Assembly (NCBI RefSeq): GCF_050467285.1
Contig: NZ_JBCMUN010000006.1
Span: 558,001 to 622,000, forward strand
Length of the DNA: 64,000 bases
From: Paenibacillus_E oryzisoli_A
Lineage (GTDB): Bacteria > Bacillota > Bacilli > Paenibacillales > NBRC-103111
Direction of reading: 5' to 3'
In this document: positions 1 to 8,063 of the stretch, piece by piece
Numbering within the stretch: position 1 is the first letter of the stretch
Layout of the letters: each line of letters starts with the position of its first letter
Notes under the pieces: generated by a model
Databases searched by the model: none
What the model was told of the DNA's origin: nothing
Seen by the model: only the letters and a program-made list of their open reading frames with translations
Made by a program: the position numbers and the translations under genes

Positions 1-2
1 AG

Positions 3-1724
3 CTGTTCACCCTGTCACATGAGCTTGGTGTAACGATCCCGACGATTACGCATGATTTGGATGAGCTGGAGCCTTGGGTAACAAGGGCCGGTCTTGTTCT
101 CGTCCGCAGGAGAGGTTACGGCGTTGGCTTGAGCGGATCGGAGGAAAATAAGCGCACGATGATCTCGCATATGGCGAGAATTTACTTGGACGAATCCGAT
201 TTGTTCGGGAAAGCGGACCCCGCGCCCGTGCCGGTTATCGCCAAGCTGCTGGAGCTGATTGGCAGAGATCATTTCACACAGGTGGAGGCTGCGCTCTGGC
301 AAGTGGCGGATGAAGGGCTGAACGAGCTTTCCGAAAATGCGTATACGAACCTGCTGATCGATATCTCGATCGCTATCGCGCGAATCAAGAAAGGCAAAAC
401 CATGGATGCCCCTGCGGAGCATCCTGCCAGCCAGCAGAGCGAACTGCCCGCGCAGACGCTCAGCCATTTATCTAAGCAGACCGCGACCGTCTTTCCTGAC
501 GCTGAAATGTCTTATATCGCCGGACTTCTTGCGCCGAAGGACACGGCACACCCGAACCAGCTGCTGCCGCGCGAAGAGCTAAATTATATGGAAATCATCC
601 AGAAGCTGATTCATTGCATGGAAGACAAGACCGGCATCAGGCTCAGCACGGACCGCTCCCTGAGAGACGGGCTGCTCGATCATTTGGAGCCCGCGCTTAC
701 CCGCATCAGGGGCGGAGTCCCCATTCGCAATCCGCTGCTTGCGCAAATTAAAAGGGACTATGAACCGTTATTCGAAGCGATACGTCAATCCGTTCATGCG
801 ACGATCACGGACATTGCTGTACCTGATGAAGAAATCGGCTTCCTGGTCATGCATTTTGGCGCTTCGATCGAGCGAAAGAAACAGTTCCATCGCAATGTGA
901 GGGCGATACTTGTGTGCACGAGCGGGATCGGGACTTCCAAAATGCTTGCCGTCCGGCTAACGAAGGAGCTGCCTCAGATTGAAATTCTCGGCAATGCCTC
1001 CTGGTTCGAGGCGGCCAGGATTCCGGAAACCGAGTATGATTTGATCATTTCCACCATCGATCTGCCTGTGAGTGAAGATCGATACATAAAGCTGAGCCCG
1101 CTGCTGACGAAGGAAGAAGCGGAGCGGCTGCGCAGCTTTATCCAGAATGTGACGCTGCTGAAAGACCGCGAGCCCAAACAGCGACTGGAAGAAGCGCAAG
1201 AGGATGAAGCCAAAGCGGACCGGCTCCGCCGTATCCAGCATTACGTCAATGAAATTGTGCGGATTATCGATCATTTTGCCGTGCATCCGCTCCTCGGACC
1301 TTTCGACAGTTTGCAAGAGACGCTCCGCGTCATCTGCGAACACGCGCGCGAATCTGACTATATCGAGGAAGTCGAGCCGATTGTTCAGCTATTGTTGGCG
1401 AGAGAACGGCAGAGCAGCCAGGTCATTCCGGATACAAGTCTGGCGCTGTTTCATATCCGGAGCGAGCAGGTCAAGGTGCCGTCGCTTACCCTTTTCCGGT
1501 TGGAGGAGGATCTGCTGCTGGACCGTTTGGAACCTTCGGGCGTGAGGCAAGTGCTGCTGATGCTCGGCCCCAGAGAGCTTTCCAAGGAAAGTCTGGAAGT
1601 GCTCAGCGAAATCAGCTCCTACCTGCTGGTACCGGTCATGATCGAACTGCTCAAGACTGGCAGCGAACAAGAGATCAAGCATTTTTTATCCCAGGAACTT
1701 GCCGCTTTTTTAGCATATCAGTAA
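3..1724 (+). CDS. mtlR: Mannitol operon activator MtlR (5' truncated by window edge)
   Basis: PRD-containing transcriptional activator of mannitol uptake, controlled by PTS phosphorylation. The reading frame is open from base 3, so the start codon and the N-terminal HTH domains lie mainly outside the window. The first visible residues (ELGVTIPTITHDLDELEPWV) look like the end of the second HTH. Two PRD domains follow, then an EIIB-Gat-like domain with its Cys in VCTSGIGTSK (codon 915-917), then a C-terminal EIIA-like domain with His in ALFHIRSEQV. This matches MtlR of Bacillus and Geobacillus, where EIIB and EIIA phosphorylation states set activity. The gene sits directly before mtlF and mtlD, and mtlA is expected upstream, outside the window. 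Confidence 0.93.
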   Translation: MFTLSHELGVTIPTITHDLDELEPWVTRAGLVLVRRRGYGVGLSGSEENKRTMISHMARIYLDESDLFGKADPAPVPVIAKLLELIGRDHFTQVEAALWQVADEGLNELSENAYTNLLIDISIAIARIKKGKTMDAPAEHPASQQSELPAQTLSHLSKQTATVFPDAEMSYIAGLLAPKDTAHPNQLLPREELNYMEIIQKLIHCMEDKTGIRLSTDRSLRDGLLDHLEPALTRIRGGVPIRNPLLAQIKRDYEPLFEAIRQSVHATITDIAVPDEEIGFLVMHFGASIERKKQFHRNVRAILVCTSGIGTSKMLAVRLTKELPQIEILGNASWFEAARIPETEYDLIISTIDLPVSEDRYIKLSPLLTKEEAERLRSFIQNVTLLKDREPKQRLEEAQEDEAKADRLRRIQHYVNEIVRIIDHFAVHPLLGPFDSLQETLRVICEHARESDYIEEVEPIVQLLLARERQSSQVIPDTSLALFHIRSEQVKVPSLTLFRLEEDLLLDRLEPSGVRQVLLMLGPRELSKESLEVLSEISSYLLVPVMIELLKTGSEQEIKHFLSQELAAFLAYQ

Positions 1725-1757
1725 GTAATTTCCTCGAAGTGGCTCTATGCCATCAGT

Positions 1758-1786
1758 AAACGCTCCCGTCCATGAAAGGACGGAGA
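1758..1786 (+). other. Small hairpin between mtlR and mtlF
   Basis: CCGTCC and GGACGG flank a 6-nt loop in the 113-bp gap. No U-run follows, so this is more likely a processing or stability element than a terminator. The mtlF SD (GGGGAG) lies downstream. Confidence 0.3.
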
Positions 1787-1837
1787 ATCCGTTTATCTTT
1801 GGAGAGTAAATAACAACAGGATTGGGGAGAACCTACG

Positions 1838-2275
1838 ATGAGTATTTTATCCATCAACAAAATCAAACTGAACGCACAGCCTTTCAATAAAAATGAAGCG
1901 ATCATTATGGCGGGGCAATTGCTTATCGAGGCCGGTCATGCGTCGGCTGCTTATATCGATAAAATGCTGGAGCGCGAAGAAACGCTGTCCACTTACATGG
2001 GCAACGGACTGGCGATTCCGCATGGGACGCAGGATTCGAAATCGCTGATTTCATCGACCGGGCTGTCCATCGTACAAATTCCGGAAGGCGTAGACTTCGG
2101 TGACGGCGAAAAAGCGACCCTGGTGATCGGCATCGCCGCGGTAGGCGACGATCATTTGGATATTCTTACCAATGTGGCGATGATTTGTTCCGAGGAAGAG
2201 AATGTGGAGCGCATTATGAAGGCGTCCACGCCGGAGGAAATCCTGCACATTTTTGAAAGCGGGATGGAGTCATGA
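1838..2275 (+). CDS. mtlF: PTS mannitol-specific enzyme IIA
   Basis: Cytoplasmic phosphocarrier of 145 aa that takes phosphate from HPr and passes it to the mannitol EIIB. The EIIA-Mtl/Fru fold is recognised from the active-site His62 in GLAIPHGT and the pattern around EETLSTYMGNG. SD GGGGAG precedes the ATG. Its last bases overlap the mtlD start (ATGA), so the two are translationally coupled. The order mtlR-mtlF-mtlD is that of Geobacillus stearothermophilus. Confidence 0.95.
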   Translation: MSILSINKIKLNAQPFNKNEAIIMAGQLLIEAGHASAAYIDKMLEREETLSTYMGNGLAIPHGTQDSKSLISSTGLSIVQIPEGVDFGDGEKATLVIGIAAVGDDHLDILTNVAMICSEEENVERIMKASTPEEILHIFESGMES

Positions 2276-3423
2276 GGGCGGTCCATTTTGGCGCAGGGAA
2301 TATCGGCAGGGGCTTTATCGGGCTGATTTTATCGCGTGCGGGCTATGAGGTTTGCTTTTCGGATGTGAATGATGGGCTTGTTGAACGGCTTCAGCAAAAG
2401 AAGGCGTATACAGTTCGTTTGGCGAATGAGGCCCAGGAAGCTTTTCATGTGACGAACGTCACGGCTATTAACGGCAAAAATCTGGACGATGTCGCTGAAG
2501 CCGTAGCTGGTGCTGATCTGGTGACGACGGCCGTGGGCGTCAATATTTTGCAGCATATCGCCGTCGGCATTGCGAAGGGTCTTGAAAAGCGCGTGGCGCG
2601 CGGCGCCGCGCAGCTGCACGTGATCGCCTGCGAGAATGCGATCGGCGGCAGCACGCAGCTTAAGGCGCACGTATACAGCCATCTGAGCGCAGACCTGCAG
2701 GAGAAAGTGAGCGCATGCGTCGCGTTTCCTGACGCGGCCGTCGACCGCATCGTGCCGATTCAGCATAACGAAGACCCATTGGAAGTGCGGGTAGAGCCCT
2801 TTTACGAATGGGTTGTGGATGAATCGCAGATGTTCGAAGGGTTCCACCGGATCGGGGGCATTCATTATGTCGAGGCGCTCGAGCCGTATATTGAACGCAA
2901 ATTGTTTACCGTTAATACAGGGCACTGCGCGGCAGCTTATCTCGGTCATGTTCGGGGATTTGCTACGATTCAGCAAGCGATGGCTGATGGGGCTGTCGCC
3001 GAGCAAGTGAAGCATGTGATGGAAGAGACAGGGGCGCTTCTGGTCCAAAAGTATGGATTTGATGCTGCCGAGCACGGGACTTATATTCAGAAAATCATTC
3101 AACGTTTCATGAATCCGTACTTGATTGACGAAGTTGCGCGTGTAGGCAGATCGCCGATCCGCAAGCTGTCGAGCAATGATCGTCTCGTTCGTCCGGCGCT
3201 GCAGGCGTATGAACGGGGAATTCCCGTCGTTTATTTGCCGATGGCGATGGCGGCGGCCTTTCATTTTGATGACGAGGCTGACGAGGAAGCCGTGCAAATC
3301 CAAGAGGACGTGCATGAGCTCGGTATTGACCGCACGATTACCAAATATACATCGATTGATGCCAATCATCCGTTACATGCCGAGATTAAGAATCACTATG
3401 AACGGTTAACTATACAACCTTAA
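2272..3423 (+). CDS. mtlD: Mannitol-1-phosphate 5-dehydrogenase
   Basis: NAD-dependent oxidation of mannitol-1-phosphate to fructose-6-phosphate, feeding glycolysis. The protein has 383 aa, the normal length. The N-terminal Rossmann motif is HFGAGNIGRGFIG. The C-terminal long-chain mannitol dehydrogenase domain includes VNTGHCAAAYLGH and the conserved RSPIRKLSSNDRLV. It begins 4 bp inside mtlF. Confidence 0.96.
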   Translation: MRAVHFGAGNIGRGFIGLILSRAGYEVCFSDVNDGLVERLQQKKAYTVRLANEAQEAFHVTNVTAINGKNLDDVAEAVAGADLVTTAVGVNILQHIAVGIAKGLEKRVARGAAQLHVIACENAIGGSTQLKAHVYSHLSADLQEKVSACVAFPDAAVDRIVPIQHNEDPLEVRVEPFYEWVVDESQMFEGFHRIGGIHYVEALEPYIERKLFTVNTGHCAAAYLGHVRGFATIQQAMADGAVAEQVKHVMEETGALLVQKYGFDAAEHGTYIQKIIQRFMNPYLIDEVARVGRSPIRKLSSNDRLVRPALQAYERGIPVVYLPMAMAAAFHFDDEADEEAVQIQEDVHELGIDRTITKYTSIDANHPLHAEIKNHYERLTIQP

Positions 3424-3440
3424 GGAAGGGGAGTTCTACG

Positions 3441-5171
3441 ATGGCGAAAATGACAACCAAACGGCTGTCCGGCATTGCCGCTTCCCCCGGTATTGCCATT
3501 GCCAAAGCATTCCGATTGCAGCAAACGCATTACGTGCCCGCCGCAGCCAAAGTAGCGGACGCTCAAGCGGAAACGGCCCGCTTTCGTCTAGCGGTGAAGG
3601 AAGCGGGCGAAGAACTGGAAGGAATCCGAGCCTTGACCGAGGAGCGGATGGGGGCGGCGAAGGCGGAGATCTTCGAAGCGCATCTGATGCTGCTGGAGGA
3701 TCCCGATTTGATCGATGCGATCATCGAGAACATCGAGAACGAAAGCATGAATGCGGAGTACGCGCTTCATGAGGTAGCGAACGGCTTCATCGACATGCTC
3801 AGCGCCATGGACAACGAGCTGCTGCGGGAACGTGCCGCAGACGTGCGCGATGTGTCGGGAAGAATCATGAGCCGGTTGCGAGGCGAGACGTATGCGGCGG
3901 TTTCGGCGATTCAGGAGCCGTGCATTCTCATCGCCGATGACTTGACGCCTTCGGATACGGCTCAGCTCAACCTCGACGATGTGCTCGGGTTCGTCACGGT
4001 CATCGGCAGCCGGACGTCCCACTCGGCGATCATGGCCCGTTCCCTTGAGGTGCCGGCCATTGTCGGCGTTGGTGAAGGCGCCGCAGACATTGAGATGGGG
4101 ACCATGATCGTTATGGATGCCGTTGAAGGCACGGTCCTCATCGATCCTTCCGAAGCGGAGCTCGACGCCTACCAGGCTCGCAAAGTCGCGTACGATGAGC
4201 GGCGCCAGGAGCTGCGTAAGCTGAAGGACCTCCCTACGTATGCGAAAGATGGTCATCGGGTCGAGCTTGCCGCGAACATCGGCAGCGTGGAAGATTTGCA
4301 GAAGGTGCTGGACAACGGAGCCGAAGGCATCGGTCTGTTCCGCACCGAATTTCTCTACATGGGACGCAGCGCGCTTCCAAGCGAAGAAGAGCAGTTCCAG
4401 ATCTATAAACACGTCTTGGAGCGGATGGCGAACAAGCCCGTTGTCATTCGCACGCTGGATATTGGCGGCGATAAAGAGCTTCCGTACATGAAGCTTCCGG
4501 CCGAAAGCAATCCGTTTCTTGGGCTGCGAGCGGTTCGCTTGTGCCTGGATCGCCAGGACTTGTTCCGGACGCAGCTGCGGGCATTACTGCGAGCAAGCAG
4601 CTACGGTCAATTGAAGATCATGTTCCCGATGATCGCGGTGGTGGAAGAACTGCAAGCGGCGAAGCGCCTGCTTCAGGAAGAGAAGGCGAAGCTCGTGCAG
4701 GAAGGCATCCCGGTTGCTGAGGATACCGAAGTTGGCATCATGATCGAGGTGCCCGCTGCCGCGCTTGCCGCCGATTCGTTGGCGCAAGAGGTTGACTTTT
4801 TCAGTATCGGCACGAACGATCTGATTCAATATACGATGGCGGCGGACCGCATGAACGAGAACGTCTCCTATCTGTACCAGCCTTGTCATCCTTCCATCCT
4901 GCGTTTGATTCGCATGGTCATCCAGGCGGCGGAGAAGGAAGGCAAATGGGTGGGCATGTGCGGCGAAATGGCCGGCGACCATGCGGCGATTCCGCTGTTG
5001 CTCGGCCTCGGGCTCCACGAGTTCAGTATGAGCGCCAGCTCGATTTTGCCGGCGCGTGCGTTGATTAAAGAGCTATCCCGGCGGGAATGGGCCGGTTATG
5101 CAGAGCAAGCCCTGGCCATGGGCAGTCAAGCCAGCATCCAAGCGTTTGTTAACCATAAGATCAAGGAGTGA
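3441..5171 (+). CDS. ptsI: PTS enzyme I (phosphoenolpyruvate-protein phosphotransferase)
   Basis: Soluble first enzyme of the PTS. It autophosphorylates with PEP and hands phosphate to HPr. Full length at 576 aa: N-terminal HPr-binding helical region, swivelling phosphohistidine domain with the active His194 in SRTSHSAIMAR, and C-terminal PEP-binding TIM barrel with FRTEFLYMGR, GTNDLIQYTMAADR and Cys507 in MCGEMAGD. SD AAGGAAGGGG. It lies 17 bp after mtlD and 6 bp before the HPr gene, so all probably belong to one mannitol transcript. Housekeeping ptsHI operons of bacilli normally run ptsH then ptsI and are separate from mtl. This may be a second or relocated copy. Confidence 0.95.
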   Translation: MAKMTTKRLSGIAASPGIAIAKAFRLQQTHYVPAAAKVADAQAETARFRLAVKEAGEELEGIRALTEERMGAAKAEIFEAHLMLLEDPDLIDAIIENIENESMNAEYALHEVANGFIDMLSAMDNELLRERAADVRDVSGRIMSRLRGETYAAVSAIQEPCILIADDLTPSDTAQLNLDDVLGFVTVIGSRTSHSAIMARSLEVPAIVGVGEGAADIEMGTMIVMDAVEGTVLIDPSEAELDAYQARKVAYDERRQELRKLKDLPTYAKDGHRVELAANIGSVEDLQKVLDNGAEGIGLFRTEFLYMGRSALPSEEEQFQIYKHVLERMANKPVVIRTLDIGGDKELPYMKLPAESNPFLGLRAVRLCLDRQDLFRTQLRALLRASSYGQLKIMFPMIAVVEELQAAKRLLQEEKAKLVQEGIPVAEDTEVGIMIEVPAAALAADSLAQEVDFFSIGTNDLIQYTMAADRMNENVSYLYQPCHPSILRLIRMVIQAAEKEGKWVGMCGEMAGDHAAIPLLLGLGLHEFSMSASSILPARALIKELSRREWAGYAEQALAMGSQASIQAFVNHKIKE

Positions 5172-5177
5172 CCGACA

Positions 5178-5441
5178 ATGATTTCTCAAACTTTTACAAT
5201 CCTGAATCCATCCGGATTCCATGCCCGTCCGACCAAAGCGTTCGTGCAGGCGGCGAGTGCATTTCCCTGCAAAATCAACGTCAGCAAAGGCGGCAAAAAG
5301 GTGAACGCTAAAAGCTCCCTGAGCATGCTGACGCTGGGCATTCAGCAGAATGAAGAAGTAACGCTGGAAGCGGATGGCGAGCAAGAAGAGCAAGCAGTCC
5401 AGGTGCTTGGCGAACTTCTGAGCAAAATTTTCGAAGAATAG
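5178..5441 (+). CDS. ptsH: HPr family phosphocarrier protein
   Basis: 87-aa HPr that carries phosphate from enzyme I to EIIA proteins. His15 and Arg17 are in place (SGFHARPTK). Ser46, the HPr kinase target, is present (NAKSSLSML), but the hydrophobic patch after it (IMGVM in B. subtilis HPr) is replaced by SLSML. This patch contacts HPrK/P and CcpA in canonical HPr, so catabolite-repression signalling may be altered (inference). It is the last gene of the mtl-pts cluster. Confidence 0.9.
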   Translation: MISQTFTILNPSGFHARPTKAFVQAASAFPCKINVSKGGKKVNAKSSLSMLTLGIQQNEEVTLEADGEQEEQAVQVLGELLSKIFEE

Positions 5442-5446
5442 GTGAG

Positions 5447-5474
5447 AGGCCTATGCAAAATTGCGCATGGGCCT
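5447..5474 (+). other. Hairpin just after ptsH
   Basis: Near-perfect 10-bp inverted repeat (AGGCCTATGC and GCATGGGCCT) six bases after the ptsH stop. There is no T-run, so it may protect the 3' end rather than terminate. Confidence 0.35.
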
Positions 5475-5560
5475 ACTCGATTGTTCGATTGGAAACTCAC
5501 CGACTAAGGATCGAGAGTCTCCACTACCAGAACAGTGACGGACCAATTGACACTCACAAT

Positions 5561-5625
5561 CAAGGGTTACCCTGACGTTAGCTGAAACAAGCTGCGCAAA
5601 GGGTAACCCTTGTTTTACTTTCATT
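5561..5625. terminator. Strong bidirectional terminator after the mtl-pts operon
   Basis: Perfect 13-bp inverted repeat at 5561-5573 and 5600-5612 (CAAGGGTTACCCT and its complement) enclosing 26 nt, followed by a T-rich tract. It lies between the plus-strand mtl-pts operon and the converging small minus-strand gene ending at 5645, so it can serve both. Confidence 0.8.
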
Positions 5626-5644
5626 TTAAAGGAGGTGTGAATCG

Positions 5645-5812
5645 TCAGTCTTCTTTCTTGAAAGATGCACTTACAAAAACTTGCTGAACTCTTTCCATTT
5701 TAATTTCTGGAAACATATCCCTTTTTGAAAGTTGGTCATGCAGTTCCGTCGGAGGTTTTAAGGTTGCATACAATCCAATTCCAGAAAAAATAAGCAGGCA
5801 TACGACAAACAT
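5645..5812 (-). CDS. Small 55-aa single-pass membrane protein, unknown function
   Basis: Short ORF starting MFVVCLLIFSGIGLYATLKP and ending FKKED. A perfect SD (AGGAGGT on the minus strand, plus positions 5819-5825) lies 6 nt before the ATG. Residues 1-18 form one hydrophobic segment. The rest is polar with mixed charge (ELHDQLSKRD, KMERVQQ). It faces the mtl-pts operon across a shared terminator and is divergent from the collagen-like gene. The family is not recognised. Its position suggests, but does not prove, a link to the neighbouring spore-surface genes. Confidence 0.6.
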   Translation of the reverse strand: MFVVCLLIFSGIGLYATLKPPTELHDQLSKRDMFPEIKMERVQQVFVSASFKKED

Positions 5813-6089
5813 AAGATTACCTCCTGTTCGGTAATGTGCAACGAAAACTCTTGTATGGCCTGATAAATGACACGAACCGTTATTTATACTGCATGTATAT
5901 GTCTCGTTAATGGGAATGGGTCAAGGCTCTAGTCTATTTCTTCAACTTTAGCAATTCAAATTCTCAAAATGTGCTTTTTCACTAGATCAGGCTATTTCTT
6001 AGGTTCATACACTGATATTGCAAACACCCAACTAGATAAATGTTCCCTACTACCAATGTCTAGATTTCTGAGAGGAGGGTAAAGTTATT

Positions 6090-7208
6090 GTGAAACGAAC
6101 GAAGGTATTCTTTAATCCTCGTGCTGTAGGTATGAAAAAATATCGCATAGTCAAAGTTTTTGCCAAGTTTAATTCGTACAAAGTAAAGGAAAAACAGTTC
6201 ATCTCCAAATCCAAAGGTGATCTAGAAGCTATTTGTATCGTCTGTAAAAGGAAAGAGCCATGCAAATGTCCCAAGCACAAGAAAAAGAAGAAAAAATTGA
6301 TCTGCAAAAAAATTAAAAAAAGAAATAGATGCAGAAAACATCACTGTATATGCCGGAGGGGGCCAGCAGGGCCGCCAGGACCAGCAGGACCAGCAGGGCC
6401 AGCAGGGCCAGCAGGACCAGCAGGGCCACCAGGACCCGTGGGGCCAGCAGGGCCGCCAGGACTCATGGGGCCAGCAGGGCCGCCAGGACCCATGGGACCA
6501 GAAGGTCCGAGAGGCCCGAAAGGTCCGGAAGGACCGAAGGGGAAGAAAGGGCCGGAAGGACCGGAAGGACCAGCAGGACCTCCAGGGTCGGAAGGGCCAG
6601 CAGGACCTCCAGGGGCGGAAGGGCCACCAGGACCTCCAGGGACGCCAAAACCGCCAGGACCACCGAAGCCACCGGGACCACCAAAACCGCCTGGGCCGCC
6701 TAAACAGGAAGATAGATCTTGCAAAGAGAGCTGTAAATGCTGTCATAAGAAGCATGACTGCATGCACAATCTGCTAAATCAGCTCAAGAATATTAAACTG
6801 AAAGAGTTGCACTCATTAAACTACTCCGCGAGCAAATATTCGAATGTGGGCATCATTTCCGCCGAAAATGGTCTCGTAAACTTTGTAAGCAATGGTGTTG
6901 AGCACTTCGTACCAATTCATCTTATTGCAGGTGTAGAAGTCTGGTCGGGAGATTATAATAGCAAGTTGCTGGATAATGAAAGCAATGACTCCGATAACAG
7001 CGAGAGCTCAGGTATGATAAGCTTGTTCACTTCATTAGCCGGTAAAGCCAAAGTTGACTTTAGTACGCTCGCTGAACAGTTGACTGATGTATCAAATGCG
7101 GCAGTTATCGGACTCAACGAAGAGATTGTCGTATTGTCCACGCGAGACATCGTGTACGCAGTTTCGTTAAGTTGTATTTCTGAAATATCAAATATCAAGA
7201 AAACGTAA
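6090..7208 (+). CDS. Collagen-like protein with Cys/Lys-rich N-terminus and CotB-like C-terminus
   Basis: 372 aa, GTG start with SD GAGGAGGG. Residues 1-90 are strongly basic and Cys-rich (KEPCKCPKHK, poly-Lys, HHCIC). Residues 91-186 are continuous Gly-X-Y triplets rich in GPAGPP, followed by a KPPGPP-type tail to about 205. Cys clusters follow (CKESCKCCHK). The C-terminal 130 residues contain two segments that resemble the repeats of the neighbouring CotB-like proteins: NVGIISAENGLVNFVSNGVE and, later, AGKAKVDFS to CISEISNI. No signal peptide or LPXTG is seen. Most likely it is a spore-surface or exosporium filament-type protein. Collagen proteins of spores (BclA family) are known, but this C-terminal domain differs from the BclA C1q-like domain. 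Confidence 0.8.
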   Translation: MKRTKVFFNPRAVGMKKYRIVKVFAKFNSYKVKEKQFISKSKGDLEAICIVCKRKEPCKCPKHKKKKKKLICKKIKKRNRCRKHHCICRRGPAGPPGPAGPAGPAGPAGPAGPPGPVGPAGPPGLMGPAGPPGPMGPEGPRGPKGPEGPKGKKGPEGPEGPAGPPGSEGPAGPPGAEGPPGPPGTPKPPGPPKPPGPPKPPGPPKQEDRSCKESCKCCHKKHDCMHNLLNQLKNIKLKELHSLNYSASKYSNVGIISAENGLVNFVSNGVEHFVPIHLIAGVEVWSGDYNSKLLDNESNDSDNSESSGMISLFTSLAGKAKVDFSTLAEQLTDVSNAAVIGLNEEIVVLSTRDIVYAVSLSCISEISNIKKT

Positions 7209-7222
7209 TATATGACATCATG

Positions 7223-7258
7223 CAGATCCCTTACAACCTATGGATTGGAAGGGATCTG
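7223..7258 (+). other. Hairpin after the collagen-like gene
   Basis: 10-bp inverted repeat CAGATCCCTT / AAGGGATCTG with a 16-nt loop, 15 bp after the stop. The downstream tract is AT-rich without a clean T-run, so it is a weak terminator at best. Confidence 0.4.
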
Positions 7259-7406
7259 TATCTATATCCACGTACAAATACCCACTAGTGATAGATGTGG
7301 AGATTATAAGAGACGGGGCATTCGTTTAGTACAATCTTTTGCCGGGTGAGTATATATACATTATGCAATAACAACAAACCACAACTTGAAGGGAGCTATG
7401 ATTATC

Positions 7407-7901
7407 ATGGCATTTGATTATTCTTCGTTAATGGGTAAGCAAGTAAGATTGGATCGCGGAGGTCCTGAATCTCGGCAAGGTGAGATTGTTGCAGTGGGGA
7501 CTGATTACGTAGGTATCTACAATGAGAAGGATGGGCTTATTTACTACAATACAACTCACTTAAAAAGTATCACAGTAAATTCGAAAGATGCTGTGGAGTA
7601 TTCTCTGACTTCACAGACGAATGCAACACCATTACGTCTTTTGGAAGCTGAGAATTTTCTTGGTCTCTTGAATGGTATGAAAAATCTTTGGTGTCAAGTT
7701 AACCGTGGGGGTCATGAGAGCATTCAAGGTGTATTATCCGATGTCAATGATGATTCTATTACGATGGTTGTTAACCATGAATTAGTCACAATTTTTAATT
7801 TTCATATTAAAAGCATGTCCTATGGTGTTAAAAAGGAGAACCAAGAGGAGAAGAAAGACAAAAATCAGGAACAAAATCAGGATAATAACGAAAAAAAATA
7901 A
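7407..7901 (+). CDS. CotB-like spore coat protein (two RGGPES-type repeats)
   Basis: 164 aa. Two copies of an Sm-like small beta-barrel module are visible. Residues 7-56 carry LDRGGPESRQGEIVAV, DYVGIYNEKDGLIYYN and HLKSI. Residues 86-140 carry VNRGGHESIQG and FHIKSMS. The tail is hydrophilic Lys/Glu/Asn/Gln-rich. B. subtilis CotB has three modules of the same pattern (RGGPES...DYIAL...YYN..HIKSI) before a Ser/Lys-rich tail, so this is a short CotB relative of the outer spore coat. I chose ATG 7407 because the SD (AAGGGAG) is too close to ATG 7398. Late mother-cell expression is expected from the family, but no clear sigma-K box was found. Confidence 0.8.
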   Translation: MAFDYSSLMGKQVRLDRGGPESRQGEIVAVGTDYVGIYNEKDGLIYYNTTHLKSITVNSKDAVEYSLTSQTNATPLRLLEAENFLGLLNGMKNLWCQVNRGGHESIQGVLSDVNDDSITMVVNHELVTIFNFHIKSMSYGVKKENQEEKKDKNQEQNQDNNEKK

Positions 7902-7943
7902 CTCACCTCTGAATCTTAATTGTTGGTGGGAGGAGGGGGAAAT

Positions 7944-8063
7944 ATGCTGATCATTGTACGCCTAACGGGATCGACATTATTTGAAATTCTCACCCTCCCT
8001 GTCATTGTACGGAACCCAGGACCATCATCTGCCAACCTTTGTGAGGTGCACGATCATGTTTGA
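7944..8063 (+). CDS. Possible 39-aa leader ORF before the ArsB-like permease
   Basis: An unusually strong SD (GGAGGAGGGGG) precedes an ATG whose frame runs 39 codons (MLIIVRLTGS...) and stops inside the next gene, overlapping its ATG at 8056. Overlap of this kind would couple translation. The peptide matches no known family, and the ORF could be fortuitous. Confidence 0.35.
   Translation: MLIIVRLTGSTLFEILTLPVIVRNPGPSSANLCEVHDHV

Noticed and set aside
2329..3369. 346-codon minus-strand ORF
   Set aside because: Antisense to mtlD, no family features.
6341..6767. Long Gly/Pro- and Trp/Arg-rich ORFs on the minus strand and a +2 frame ORF
   Set aside because: Mirror frames of the GC-rich collagen repeat; no SD, biased composition is a by-product of the repeat.
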